DNA of 64,000 nucleotides from Guillardia theta CCMP2712 (lineage: Eukaryota > Cryptophyceae > Pyrenomonadales > Geminigeraceae): assembly GCF_000315625.1 (NCBI RefSeq), contig NW_005434602.1:379411-443410 (forward strand). Reading direction: 5' to 3'. Numbering within the stretch: the first letter of the stretch is position 1; each line of letters starts with the position of its first letter. The notes under the pieces are model-generated. The model worked only from the letters and a program-made list of their open reading frames with translations, did not search any database and was not told where the DNA came from. Below, in pieces: positions 9,591 to 19,699 of the stretch. The position numbers and the translations under genes are program-made.

Positions 9591-11372
9591 GGAGGAAGGG
9601 GAGGAGGATGTAGTACAGTCGCTGCAGTCTGCAGGGGAAGCCAACACGAAGCGGGTGAAGGAGGGGGAAGGATGGTCCAAGGTGTTTGAGTGCCCTACTT
9701 GCGGTGAGCGATTCTCGAAATGGAAGAAGCTTCAGTTTCATCTCAAGACGCGTCAGGTCTGTTGCTCTTGTTCTCCCTGGACGTGTGACTTGTCTCAGCA
9801 CATCAAGCGAGGCTCCTACCCCACTTGGAAGCTGGTACATGACCTCCTGCGGCTCCCCAGCCATCTCGATGAGCTCGATCCGAACGTGCGAAACACTTTG
9901 AGCTGCATGGCAGGGGCTGACGCCTGCCGTTAGGTTGTCGTCATGTTCAGAAACGAAGCTCGAGCCCAGCCTGAAGTGCGGGGGAGGCCTGGGGTACCGC
10001 ACAGTGACTGCTGAACTCCTTCAAGTCGTGACTGCCTCTCAACAGCCATTGACGTACTACTTGTGTCCTCTTTGCGCCTACTCGTCTCGCTCATGGGCTC
10101 GCATGTGGGAGCATGTTGGAAGGTCCTGACCCTCCTTTGCCTCACATCATTTCTTCCAATGCTCTGCTCTGCTCTGCTCTGCTCTGCTCTGCTCTGCTCT
10201 GCTCTGCTCTGCTCTGCTCTGCTCTGCTCTGCTCTGCCTCCACTTGTCGCATCACTTCACCTCTTTTGTTTCTTCCTTTCCTGCCATCGTTGGAAGTTTC
10301 CTCTTGTGCTATCCTAAGTATGCCTATCTTCAATCCGCCTTCTCACTCGGCGACAGGACGGGGCACATCTCCAGACACTCGTACCGCACGCAGAAAGAAC
10401 TGCAGATTCTCCTCCGACAGGGTCCAGGTGAAGAAATCACAGGTCGCCTTATTGACTCGGTGACAAGCCATCAGAGGAGAACAGGGCCGACTCCTACTCT
10501 CATGCTCAAGACGGTCCTTGAAGTCTTGTGATCGCTCGTCCTCACACTCCAGCAGCTGTCCTGCTGCGGCCTGCTGGCACTGTTCCTTTCACTATCACCT
10601 CTGAGGTGGAAGCGGAGATGGAGCATTCGAAGACTAAGGAGCACAGAAAGTCGATAGGAGTAGGAGAAGCAGAGGAAGGGGATGAGGGTGACGGGTTGAC
10701 AGGCTCTTGCCGTCATGTGGGAGTGCTGTAAGGGAACGGCCCACCAGGTGACGCGAGGAGGGTCGGGCACAGTCGCTGTGCTCATTGATACCTGCAGGAC
10801 TTGTGCGACACCGGGTGCTTGAAGGGGAGGGGGAGGTGGTTGGAAATCGATATGGAGCTTCACCAACGGCGGCTGGTGCGAGAGAGGAGTGAAGAGGGCG
10901 GGGCGAGGATGAGCTGTACTACAGTTCGCCGAGGATGAATACGTCATGCTAGCATGGGTGAAGCAGGTCAAATCAGGAGCCAAGGTCAGAGGTCGACAAG
11001 CAGCTGGGCTGTTGCTGATGCTGCCATGCAGCAAGGTTACTTCATCGTCAAGCGGAATCGAGCAAGAGTCCCAGGTAGCCCCGGGCTGGTCCAGGGCGAG
11101 GGATGACAGACGAGGCAGGACGAGGCGCTTCTCCGGGCTACGGCTGTCCTCACTGCGGACGCGCTTTCGACAAGGTGAGGGCGGAAGGAAAGCAGAGCAG
11201 CAGGAAGAGCTGAAGGTGGTGCTAGTTCACGCGCTTCTTGAAGCACTTCAAAGAGGAAGGATGCATGTCGGCAATGGGAAGGTCGAGCTTCATGACTCTG
11301 GAGGAAGTTCAGTACCGCGCCATGCTGGTCTCGCTGCTCCGCTGCTGCTCGCGTTCCTCACGCTCCCTCTAG
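9503..11372 (+). CDS. Multi-exon C2H2-like zinc-finger protein, copy 1
   Basis: Exon 1 starts at the ATG at 9503 ([19 protein letters not shown]) and ends at 9572. The 62-nt intron 9573-9634 joins it in phase to [22 protein letters not shown]. Finger 1 is C-x2-C-x12-H-x5-H, with the two histidines on different exons (42-nt intron 9757-9798). Finger 2 ([11 protein letters not shown] near 10065-10114) again gains its second His only after a 234-nt intron, 10123-10356. Finger 3 ([12 protein letters not shown] joined over intron 11175-11225 to [13 protein letters not shown]) ends in Cys, giving C-x2-C-x12-H-x5-C. Each finger is followed by a similar basic helix-like tail (HI.R....T.KE...LL). Reading ends at TAG 11370-11372. 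Nucleic-acid binding is inferred. Exon ends between 9830 and 10048 and between 10420 and 11100 are unresolved. Confidence 0.6.
10161..10237. repeat. (GCTCT)n pentanucleotide microsatellite in an intron
   Basis: About 15 perfect copies of GCTCT. It lies inside predicted intron 10123-10356, which separates the two histidines of zinc finger 2, so length changes would not shift the reading frame but would change intron length. Confidence 0.9.
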
Positions 11373-11650
11373 GTGTCGCCGCTGAGCAAGCGAGCGCTTG
11401 TGCGACAAAATTCCATCGACGTCGCAGGATGGAACCCTGCATGGCTGGTGCTTGTGGTGTTTCAGTTGTGCTGCTGCTGAGCTACTGCAGGAGGACCTTC
11501 GCCCTCGCGTGCAGAAAGAGCAAGAGAAGCATGAGTTCGTGGAAGACCAGCCAGGCTTTCAGTTTGTCGTGTGACTTCAATGAGACTGCGAGCAGACCGT
11601 CTTGCGTCTGCTTTAAGGCTGAGAGGAGAAATGAAAATCTTCTCAAAACT

Positions 11651-13876
11651 TCAGAGGAATGTGACGACGGCAGAGATGTCGTCGATGGTAGCTGCACTTG
11701 AATGAGGAGTGGGAAAGGAGGAAGAGGAAGGGAGGGAGAGAGGGTGGATGATAGGAGGAGGAAGACAAGATGTTTTGCTGCTCACCCTTGGATCCTGGTC
11801 GCTCCTCCCAGATCATTCGTGAAGCATCCACCAGTACTGTCATGACCTTCACTTGCCCTCCTCGCCTTATCGCTGTAACTCCCTCGTCCATCCCCCTTCC
11901 CCTCCTCCTCCTCCTCCTTCCCAACCAACGGACCTTGAGCAGCAGTTGCAGCATCGCGATTGTTGTAGAATTGCAAGCACGTAGCGACCTGGTGGCGGTA
12001 AGTTAGTAGAGAGGCAAGAGGGCTGAGCTGGACTGGGAGCAAGGAGCAGCATCTGCGGAAAAAGAGAACCGAGTTTTGATTTCTCACCGCCGTCTGCTCA
12101 TCGAGAACGTCCCACACTCCGTCAGTGGCTAAGATTAGAACCTGAAACAAGTCAGCAGCAACAAGTTCGCTGAACACCCCACCTTGTTCTTCCCAATCTT
12201 CACACACTTCAGGTCAGGCTCAGCAGTCACCCCAGCCTGTCCCCCGGTCATCCGCTAGTTTCCCATCCTCTTCGCTTGCTCTCCCCCCACTCTCCTCTCT
12301 CACTGTCTTTCTCTCTTCCTCTCTCTTGCTCCTCTGTGCTCTCTCTCACCTGCTTCGCCAAATAATCGCCGAAAGCTCTGAGAACAACAGTCGTCAATCT
12401 TCTTCAAGCTCGATTCGGCCCTGGACTTTACCTGGATGTGGCTAATCCGGGATAGGACTGACCCTGCAGTCGACTTAGGAGGAGGGGACAGGGGTAAGGA
12501 AGACCTGAAGAAAAACTCGTCCCTTGCCACTTTCTTCCACGCTTGGTTCTCCCGGGAACACAGACACCTGAGCTTACGGTCAAAGAAACACTTCTAGCTC
12601 ATCACAACCCACCATCCCACCGCTGGCCTCTATGCGATTCCTGCAGGAATAGACGCTCAGCACATGCTTCAACACGATTGCAAGCTTGTGACTAGGCAGG
12701 CTCGAAGCAGACCTTTCAGTAGGATCCGCAGGGTTGTGATCGGTGGTTAGGGAGATGGAAGTGCCGTCAAGAGCTGCAGCCGCATCCTCAGGTGGAGGCG
12801 TCAAGTTCGAGATGCTCACCCGCTAGAATCGCCCGGGAGTCTCCCACTGAAGCCACAAGCAGCGAGTCCGCGTCCTGCAGGACTATCGTCGCGGTGGCTC
12901 CACTCTGACTGAGAGCTGCGACAAGTGTCAGCAGCTTGCAGCTCGAGAGGTTCATAACCTGTTGCTCCAAATGCCTCCGAGGCATCATAGTCAATCTGGT
13001 TGGTGAATGAGAACGAGACGGAGGGCTGGGGGGCATCAAGACAGCGGGAGGGGTTGGAGGAACGAGACGGAGGACGGCGATGCTGATGAGGCGAGTAGAC
13101 GAGTGTGAGTCCTCACCTGAGAGAACGCGAACTTGACCCACTCCGGCAGCTGCGACCCTTGGGACCTGTGGCAGGTCAACCCTGGGAGGGCAGGAGGGCG
13201 AAGCGACCTCGTCAGCGCCTCCTTCATGCTCCTCGGAAAATTTTCAGACAGAAACTCAGCGATGATGTGTCCACTTGGTCCATGCCCATCAAAGACGCTG
13301 TACATGTTTATCCCTTGTTGGAGCGGAACGAGAGCGATAGCGGAGTCCTGCATGATGTTGGTTGCAGGCAAGGCTGGTGGTCATAACTCAACCTGATTGA
13401 TCTTGGTCTTTCCCTCGCTCCTTCCTTCAGCTCTCTCTCACATCTCTACATCGCCAACAGAACCTTCTCACCTGCCACGGTTGTCCACGAGCTCGTTGCC
13501 GGCTGCCCCCTAGTGGCCTGGAGCTTGAAGCTCTCGGGAGGAAGGAAGATTTCACTCTTACGATCTCCGAGGAAGCTCCGACCAAAAGAATCTCATGCAA
13601 GAAGTCAGCGTAGCCCATGAGGAGGAGGAAATTACTGATCGCATCCCCCAGCGGCGCATTCCCACCGAACAGTTGCATCGTCATGGCGTGACGAGGAGAA
13701 TTTCCCTTTCTGGTTGGCAGCGGATGGGGCAGCAGAGCGAAGGTTGGCAACGGATGGAGGAGGAGAGCGAAGGCAGAGGAGGAGGGAGGGAGGAGGAGAG
13801 CGAGGAGAACGAGCAGCAGGAGAGGAGAGGAGAGGCGAGGCGACCATGACTCATGCCTCGATCCTCTACCTGCCAT
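11651..13876 (-). CDS. PP2C-type Ser/Thr phosphatase with predicted plastid-targeting leader
   Basis: All PP2C landmarks are present in order: VFDGHGPSGH (exon 13117-13373), SGATATIVL..LLVASVGDSRAIL (exon 12820-12958), ISLTTDHNPADPTE, VLILATDGVWDVLDEQTAV, a helix LVDASRMIWEERPGSK and the closing strand TIDDISAVVTFL, reached by splicing 11786 to 11691; the stop is at 11651. The 5' end is reconstructed from phases: exon 1 13876-13666, exon 2 13591-13472, exon 3 from 13373, each in phase. Exon 1 encodes a basic start, a run of leucines and SSSAFALL, then a Ser/Arg/Pro-rich stretch, which matches a bipartite signal plus transit peptide of secondary red plastids. PP2C enzymes are Mn/Mg-dependent phosphatases. 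The acceptor of exon 2 ends in GAG, a weaker site, and one predicted intron (12787-12819) is only 33 nt. Confidence 0.75.
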
Positions 13877-13899
13877 GGCAGTTACAGTCCGTTACTACT

Positions 13900-14620
13900 T
13901 GTGGGTTGTCCGAGAAAAGGCCGAATTTGAATTTGAAAGATCATCCTCGGATCGTACTGGGTCCGGGGCCCGCCGGGTTCAGTGTGTGCCGCGCCCGGAG
14001 GCCGCTCGGAGTCACGGACTCGAACTTCGGCCCGGGCCCGCGCCGCGAAGTCCCCGTGAACTTCCGGGCCCTAGCCGGCGACAGGCCGCAGAGGCCCGGA
14101 TTGGGTTTGGTGGGTCAAGCCTCCTACTCGGACTCTCATTATTGTCCTCGTACTGATTTTTAACTTAACTTTGAGTAAAGAAGACGGCCCGACCGGGCTG
14201 CTGAAACGGTTTGCGCTCTCCAGGCCGCTTTCCGAGTTCCGAAGTTCAATGAGTCCGAGGGCCGGCAGCCCGGCCGGCCCGGCCGGGGTCACCTGCCGGG
14301 CCGCCGCTGGGCTCAGTGCGGCCGCAAATGATCGGATGTCGCGGCGCAGCGTTCCGGGTTGAAGGTTCACGGCGAAGTTCCGAGTTCAGTCACAGTTGGC
14401 CCACCACGGTGGCATTCAGGTGACCGTCCGATCGGCGGTCCGGGCCGCCAGTTAGCCCCCGGCCCCCCCCCGCCGCGGCGGCGCTCCGGGCGGCGCCGGG
14501 CGGGACCCGGCGGCCGGCCCGTCGACGACTCGCGAGTCGGGCACTCACCAGCCTGAGTGAATCCGATCTCATCAGCGGATTCACGGTCAAGTTCTTCGTA
14601 TGTAGTACCGGTGGAGCCTA
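13900..14620. repeat. GC-rich dispersed repeat R1
   Basis: Very GC-rich DNA (runs such as GCCGGCCCGGCC and GACTCGG motifs) with no convincing gene. A 40-bp core at 14141-14180, ending in an AT-rich ACTTAACTTTGAGTAAAG, is identical to 35079-35118, and a diverged form occurs at about 20365-20397. Confidence 0.65.
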
Positions 14621-15029
14621 CCCACCCATGCTCAAGATGCCTCAAAGTACCGGTGATCGGCCCATAACGACATATTCTACCACCCCCCATGCCACATTCA
14701 CCCCTCCAAACACTACTATGACCCCCCTCATTGAGAGTTATGGAGAGTGGGTACATGTTGGTACCCTCTATGTCAACTTACCCCACCCACCCCACTTACA
14801 GGAGGGCCATACACAACACATTTCTTTGGATGACCCACCCCATCTTCATCCCCTGACAAGTACCACGTATTCAACTTTTGGTACCCTATCATGGAAGTCC
14901 CTACCCCCTCTTATTCCTACCCCTACCCCCTCTTATTCCTACCCCTACCCCCGAATGTTCACATCCAGAACCTGCACATTCTTCACGAAGGTGTTGTACA
15001 CGACAGCACACTAGCGTCGCGAACTAGAA
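14621..15029. other. CCCACC/CCCCTA-rich noncoding stretch
   Basis: Low-complexity sequence rich in CCCACC and TACCCC, including a 23-bp unit (CTACCCCCTCTTATTC...) in two tandem copies near 14900-14950. No gene is supported. Confidence 0.5.
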
Positions 15030-15213
15030 CAAGAAGCAAGGACAAGAAGCAAGGACAAGAAGCAAGGACAAGAAGCAAGGACAAGAAGCAAGGACAAGAA
15101 GCAAGGACAAGAAGCAAGGACAAGAAGCAAGGACAAGAAGCAAGGACAAGAAGCAAGGACAAGAAGCAAGGACAAGAAGCAAGGACAAGAAGCAAGGACA
15201 AGAAGCAAGGACG
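15030..15213. repeat. 13-bp minisatellite, 14 copies
   Basis: The unit GCAAGGACAAGAA is repeated 14 times almost perfectly. Because 13 is not a multiple of 3, all frames stay open and translate to a 13-residue periodic peptide; this explains the long open frames on both strands here, which I do not consider genes. Confidence 0.95.
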
Positions 15214-15305
15214 AGCACGAGGTCAAGGGCAAGGATATATAGATAGTCGCAGGACAAGTGCGCATGCGGCTGTCTACATAGCTGATAGTGAAAGAAAAGT
15301 TGGTG

Positions 15306-16283
15306 ATGGTCCATTCTATTCTCAGCACTGGACATCGATTGGTACCAGCATGGACAATCAGTCTAGACAAGCTTGACAATGAAAATGAAAAAGAAAACAC
15401 GGAGGGAAATGGGATCTTAAGTGCGAGAGAAGGCAGACAACAAATCTTGCTCAGAGCTCAAACAGCAAGAAGTTCAACGTCTCTTTATTCCCCCATCATG
15501 AAACATCGACGACTCTCAACGATTGAATCTTCTCCCAAACGCTCACCGCTGACTATTCGAGGAGCGATGAAGACAATGGTGACACCATCGCCCTTTAAAC
15601 TGCAGGCTTGGAGGGGATCAAACACAGAAGGCATGCTCTTGAAACGTGAGCGACGAGTGTCTGTCAGAGCTATGGGCAGCCTGAGCGTTGAGGAGGAGGC
15701 GAAGACTCTCTTTCATCAGCTCGAAGATCAAAGCATGCGCAGGGAGAGTACCAGCGAGGACCCAACGGTCGAGCTCAAGAGCGTGACTGGCGATACTAGC
15801 GGTTTGCGGAGAAGAAAGAGCTCGACGAAAAGTCTTGTGAGGCTGCTGAGCAGAGGAAGTGGGAAGAATCGGATGGAGGAAGGGAACGTAGAGAAGGAGA
15901 GCACAAGAAGCTCTCTCAGCTCAAAGGAAGAGGACATGCTGAGGAAGAGAACCCGAGAAAGCCGCGCAAAGCCTTGGCAGGTTGAAAAGCACAACATTCG
16001 CAACAAAGTCAAGAAGACTATGATCGTAGCATCGGTGATACACCCTCGCCCTCCCCTTCTTCTCTCCCTTCTGACTTGAGTACGATGGGCTTCTCTCTCT
16101 TGTGCTGTCCTCACTTTGCATGTCCCTCTCTCCTCACCTCCCTGCCAGGCGTGGAAGCTCACCAAGGACTTGGAGGGTCTCAGAAACGACATCGACGAAT
16201 GTAGAAAGACTCTGCTAGACGCGGACGAGCTGCTGAGGGCAAAGACGGTGAAGAAGATGCCGTGGCTTGCTTCTGTTGACTAA
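15306..16283 (+). CDS. Basic, serine-rich protein with C-terminal coiled coil, unrecognised
   Basis: I do not recognise the family. The first exon is rich in Ser, Arg, Lys and Glu, with an SLSVEEEAKTLFHQLEDQ segment and basic RRRKSSTKS patches that look like phosphorylation targets. An intron (donor near 16033-16041, acceptor CCTGCCAG ending at 16148) joins it in phase to AWKLTKDLEGLRNDIDEC and LLDADELLRAKTVKK, a heptad-like helix, ending at TAA 16281-16283. The start is uncertain: ATGs at 15306 and 15498 are both possible, and the first part lies close to the minisatellite. Confidence 0.45.
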
Positions 16284-17698
16284 GTGCAGGAGGAAAAGAG
16301 TGAAGGGGTTGGGGATTTCTCCACTCCCAAAGGAAGGAAGAGTCTGTGAGTGTGATGGAGGAGTTTGAAGGAGAGAGGGTCGGGATGCAAAGAGCATGAC
16401 GAGAATTTGGGGGAATATGAGGATAGAGAGTGACTGAACACATGAACAGCCCTTGCTTGACTTTCGATCGAGATCTTCATGGTAGCTCAGGCAAGAGGAG
16501 GTGGGCAGGCGTCAGAACGGTTCGTGCTTGTCAGGTCTTCTCTCAGCTCTTCTCACGTTTCCTACTCAGGTACTCCAGCTATCAAGAAGCCGCCGCCTCA
16601 AGACCAACTCTCCGCTCCTTAACTCTCCCAGCAACAAGAAGATCGTCAGGTCAGTCTCTCTCCTCCTTCCCCTCGTACTCAACTTTCTGCTCTCTCCTGC
16701 CTCAATCCTTTGCCCCTGTTTCCGTTCCCCATCATCCCCTCTTACTCTGCATGCTAGATCATCTGCATGGAGGCAGCGGCTTGACCTCTCCGCCTGTGAT
16801 TCCCCCGCCGCTTCTCCCTCTCAATCTCACGGTCTCTTGCATTCTTATGCAGCGCTTGCACGTGACAATGACGCAGAGTCTTCATCCTCCCTCCTTCCCT
16901 CCTGCTCCTCCTCCTCTGTCGCCTCTTCCTGCTCTCTCCTCCTCCACAGCCCGGAACCCTCACGGCGCTACATCCCCGGGGTCGGAAAGATGTGGGTCTA
17001 CACGCATCGGGGGAAGGTGGTGCAGGTGATTGGCAAGGAGTTGCCTCCGGAGCTGGTGAGAAGGACGAGCGACGAAGCTGCTGGTGACCTGCTGCCTCCT
17101 CCAGGTGATGGCGAGAGGCGAAGACAAGGGCGACAACGAGATGGAGCAAACCTGCGATGCTGCGGGTGCGAGAAGGAGGGAAGAGGATCAGAGCTGAGAG
17201 AGGAACGTGAGATTGCTTGTACATGAAAGTTTGAGGAAGATCGACACAAGCACAAGCACTGATAGCTACAACTAGCACTATGACAATGATCGCTCCTGCA
17301 GATCATTCTGATCATCTGATCATGCCGCTCTGGATGATGATCAAGATGAGGAGGGGGAGGGCGACACTGCTGCGAGTGGTGGTGATGATGGTGGTGGTGA
17401 AGATTATATAATCTCGCAGTTGAGCTGATGAGGAAAGGAGATGTTAGCGGTAACGCAGTGAGTGATGACGATACGTCGTCCTTTTTGCCAGGATAGTTTT
17501 ATTTTTCAGAGGAACAAACAAGACCACTCACACAGTGATTAGAACTCAACTCTCTAGATTATCATTAAAGCAAACGCCGTCAGACGATGTTTATATGTAC
17601 ACATGTAGCATACTTGTACGTCTCTGGTCCCTTCACTAAAGGCTTTTGGAAGAAGTAAACGAGGGAGAGGAAGGTCAGGGCAGAACCAGACAGGGCCA
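16284..17698. other. Region with possible small spliced gene, otherwise intergenic
   Basis: Plus-strand open frames of about 200-240 codons cover 16430-17226, one ending in MWVYTHRGKVVQVIGKELPPE and a Cys/Arg-rich tail, with several plausible splice sites (CAG before 16571, donor near 16650). Composition is biased (Ser, Leu, Pro) and I cannot assign a family or a firm exon structure. From 17230 to 17698 I see only the 3' flank of the nucleolin-like gene, with a GGTGGTGATGATG-rich patch. Confidence 0.3.
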
Positions 17699-19516
17699 CT
17701 AGTCGTCGAAGGTGATCTTCTTGCCAGTGCTCTCTTGGATCGACCCCTTGTTCTTGTTTGGTGTCCCTCCAAACCCGCCTCGCCCACCTCCTCTGCCTCC
17801 GCCACGTCCTCCACCGCCACGTCCTCCTCCAAAACCTCCACGGCCACCGCCTCGTCCTCCACCTCCTCCACCGCCTGCACTGCCTGCACTGCCTGGAGGC
17901 TTGCGATCTTCCGCGAAGTCCACGCGGATTGCACGACCCGCCACGAACTCCCCGCCCTTAGCCACAGCCAAGTCAGTCGCGCTGGACTCAGCGAACTGCA
18001 CGTGGCCGAAGCCCTTAAAGTCTCCGGTCTCTCGGTCCGTCGCAAAGCGAACGTTGACAACTTCGCCGCAGTCCGCGAAGAAGCTGCGGATCGTGTCCTC
18101 ATCCACGTCCCATGAGAGGTTTCCCATGAAGATGGTCGTGCAACCGTCCGGCTTTGGCTTTGGCTCGCGGTTTGGCGTGAATGGTTTCTTGCCTGCGCTT
18201 CCCTCCGTGCCGTCCGCCTCCTTGACTTTGACCCATCGGCCCATCAGCTCCTGCCCATCCATAGCAACAGCCTTGGCGACAGAGTCTGCGTCCTTGAAGG
18301 TAAGGAAGCCAAAGCCTGCCGGGCGACTATCGGCATTCATGGGGAGCTCAATGTTCTCGATGGCACCACAAGACTCAAACATTTTCTTGATGTCCTTCTC
18401 AGTAGCCTTGAAGGGGAGGCCGCCCAGGAACACTCTGCGCTTGTCTCCCGCGGCACCATCCTCCTTCTTGGCCTTTTCGGGTTCCTTTCTCTTCTTAGAA
18501 GCCTCTGCCATCTCCTCGTCTTCGTCTTCGTCAGAATCCTCTTCTTTCGAGGCTTTCTTGGTTGCGACGGCACCCTTATCAGTCTTGGCTTTCTTTGCCG
18601 CAGGCTTCTCATCCTCACTCTCTTCGCTAGAGTCTGAGTCTGAAGACTCCTCTTTCTTTGCAGCTGCCTTCTTATCCGCAGGCTTCTTTTTCTTGTCAGA
18701 GTCGTCGTCGGACTCAGAGTCAGAGTCTTCCTCAGACGAGCTCTCCTCCTTGGCTTTCTTCGATGCAGCAGCCTTCTTGGCATCGGGCTTGGCCTTCGCT
18801 GGTTTCTCATCTTCTTCCTCAGAGGAATCTTCATCCGAAGACTCCTCCTTCTTGGCGGCCTTCTTGGCATCGGGCTTGGCCGCTGCCTTCTTGGGCTTCT
18901 CCTCCTCGTCAGAATCATCTGACTCTGACTCGTCTGAGCTTTCCTTCTTGGCGGCCTTCTTGGCATCGGGCTTGGCCTTTGCTGGTTTCTCATCTTCTTC
19001 CTCAGAGGAATCTTCATCCGAAGACTCCTCCTTCTTGGCGGCCTTCTTGGCATCGGGCTTGGCCGCTGCCTTCTTGGGCTTCTTCTTCTCCTCCTCATCA
19101 GAATCTGAGTCAGAGTCTTCATCCGAAGACTCCTTCTTGGCGGCCTTCTTGGCATCGGGCTTGGCCGCTGCCTTCTTGGGCTTCTCCTCCTCGTCAGAAT
19201 CATCTGACTCTGACTCGTCTGAGCTTTCCTTCTTGGCGGCCTTCTTTGCATTCTTCTTCACCGGAGCTTTCTTAGCTCCCTCATCTTCCGAACTGTCATC
19301 CTCCGAGCTGCTTTCCTTGGCTTCCTTCTTGGCTGGAGCTTTCTTGGCCGCAGTCTCCTTCTTCGAGGTCACTTTTTCCTCCTCCGAGTCGGATGAGGAG
19401 TCGGAAGATGACTCTTCTTCTGACTCTTCCTTCTTGCTCTTCACGGCTTTCAGCTCCTCCTTCTTCCCGACCAGCGATTTCGACTTCTTGGTCTGCGTGG
19501 TTCCGCCCATTGCCAT
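17699..19516 (-). CDS. Nucleolin-like protein: acidic/lysine repeats, two RRMs, RGG tail
   Basis: An uninterrupted frame starting at ATG 19516 (the in-frame TTG 15 nt upstream is less likely). The N-terminal 340 residues alternate Lys/Ala-rich blocks (KPDAKKAAKK) with acidic serine blocks (ESSDEDSSEEED), typical casein-kinase-2 targets. Then come two RRMs: RVFLGGLPFKATEKDIKKMF with RNP1 AGFGFLTF, and TIFMGNLSWDVDEDTIRSFF with RNP1 KGFGHVQF. The tail is GGRGG-rich (RGG box). This order is that of nucleolin / yeast NSR1 / gar2, which act in pre-rRNA processing in the nucleolus. The acidic region contains near-identical duplicated cassettes at DNA level. Assignment is firm; orthology to one named gene is not. 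Confidence 0.92.
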   Translation of the reverse strand: MAMGGTTQTKKSKSLVGKKEELKAVKSKKEESEEESSSDSSSDSEEEKVTSKKETAAKKAPAKKEAKESSSEDDSSEDEGAKKAPVKKNAKKAAKKESSDESESDDSDEEEKPKKAAAKPDAKKAAKKESSDEDSDSDSDEEEKKKPKKAAAKPDAKKAAKKEESSDEDSSEEEDEKPAKAKPDAKKAAKKESSDESESDDSDEEEKPKKAAAKPDAKKAAKKEESSDEDSSEEEDEKPAKAKPDAKKAAASKKAKEESSSEEDSDSESDDDSDKKKKPADKKAAAKKEESSDSDSSEESEDEKPAAKKAKTDKGAVATKKASKEEDSDEDEDEEMAEASKKRKEPEKAKKEDGAAGDKRRVFLGGLPFKATEKDIKKMFESCGAIENIELPMNADSRPAGFGFLTFKDADSVAKAVAMDGQELMGRWVKVKEADGTEGSAGKKPFTPNREPKPKPDGCTTIFMGNLSWDVDEDTIRSFFADCGEVVNVRFATDRETGDFKGFGHVQFAESSATDLAVAKGGEFVAGRAIRVDFAEDRKPPGSAGSAGGGGGGGRGGGRGGFGGGRGGGGRGGGRGGGRGGFGGTPNKNKGSIQESTGKKITFDD

Positions 19517-19699
19517 TGCAGTCGTGGACAAGCTAGATGCTTTGAGGTGTCTGAAACTCTATCGAGTGATCCTTAGAGTGGCGCAGGAGGCGAGCGGAAG
19601 ACGCGTGGCAGGAGATGGAGGGGGAGCGATGAGAGAAGAGGAGAAGGAGCAAGGAAAGGTGAAGGGATCGGGGGACCGCACGTGCAATTCTTAGCAGTT

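Noticed and set aside
9358-9933. Frame starting MPPSPPFLTRALVRSS as the N-terminus of the zinc-finger protein
   Set aside because: In the duplicated block the exonic differences alter this frame but are silent in the MSCPLC frame, and splicing of intron 9573-9634 is in phase only for MSCPLC.
13714-14362. Frames of 60-150 codons in GC-rich repeat R1 on both strands
   Set aside because: No motifs; Arg/Gly/Pro composition reflects GC content, and the DNA is repetitive.
14891-15400. Long open frames over the minisatellite on both strands
   Set aside because: A 13-bp unit without stops keeps several frames open; the peptides are pure repeat.
17712-19694. 660-codon open frame on the plus strand, rich in Ser, Phe and Ala
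   Set aside because: It is the antisense of the nucleolin-like gene; the acidic/lysine codon pattern leaves that frame open by chance.
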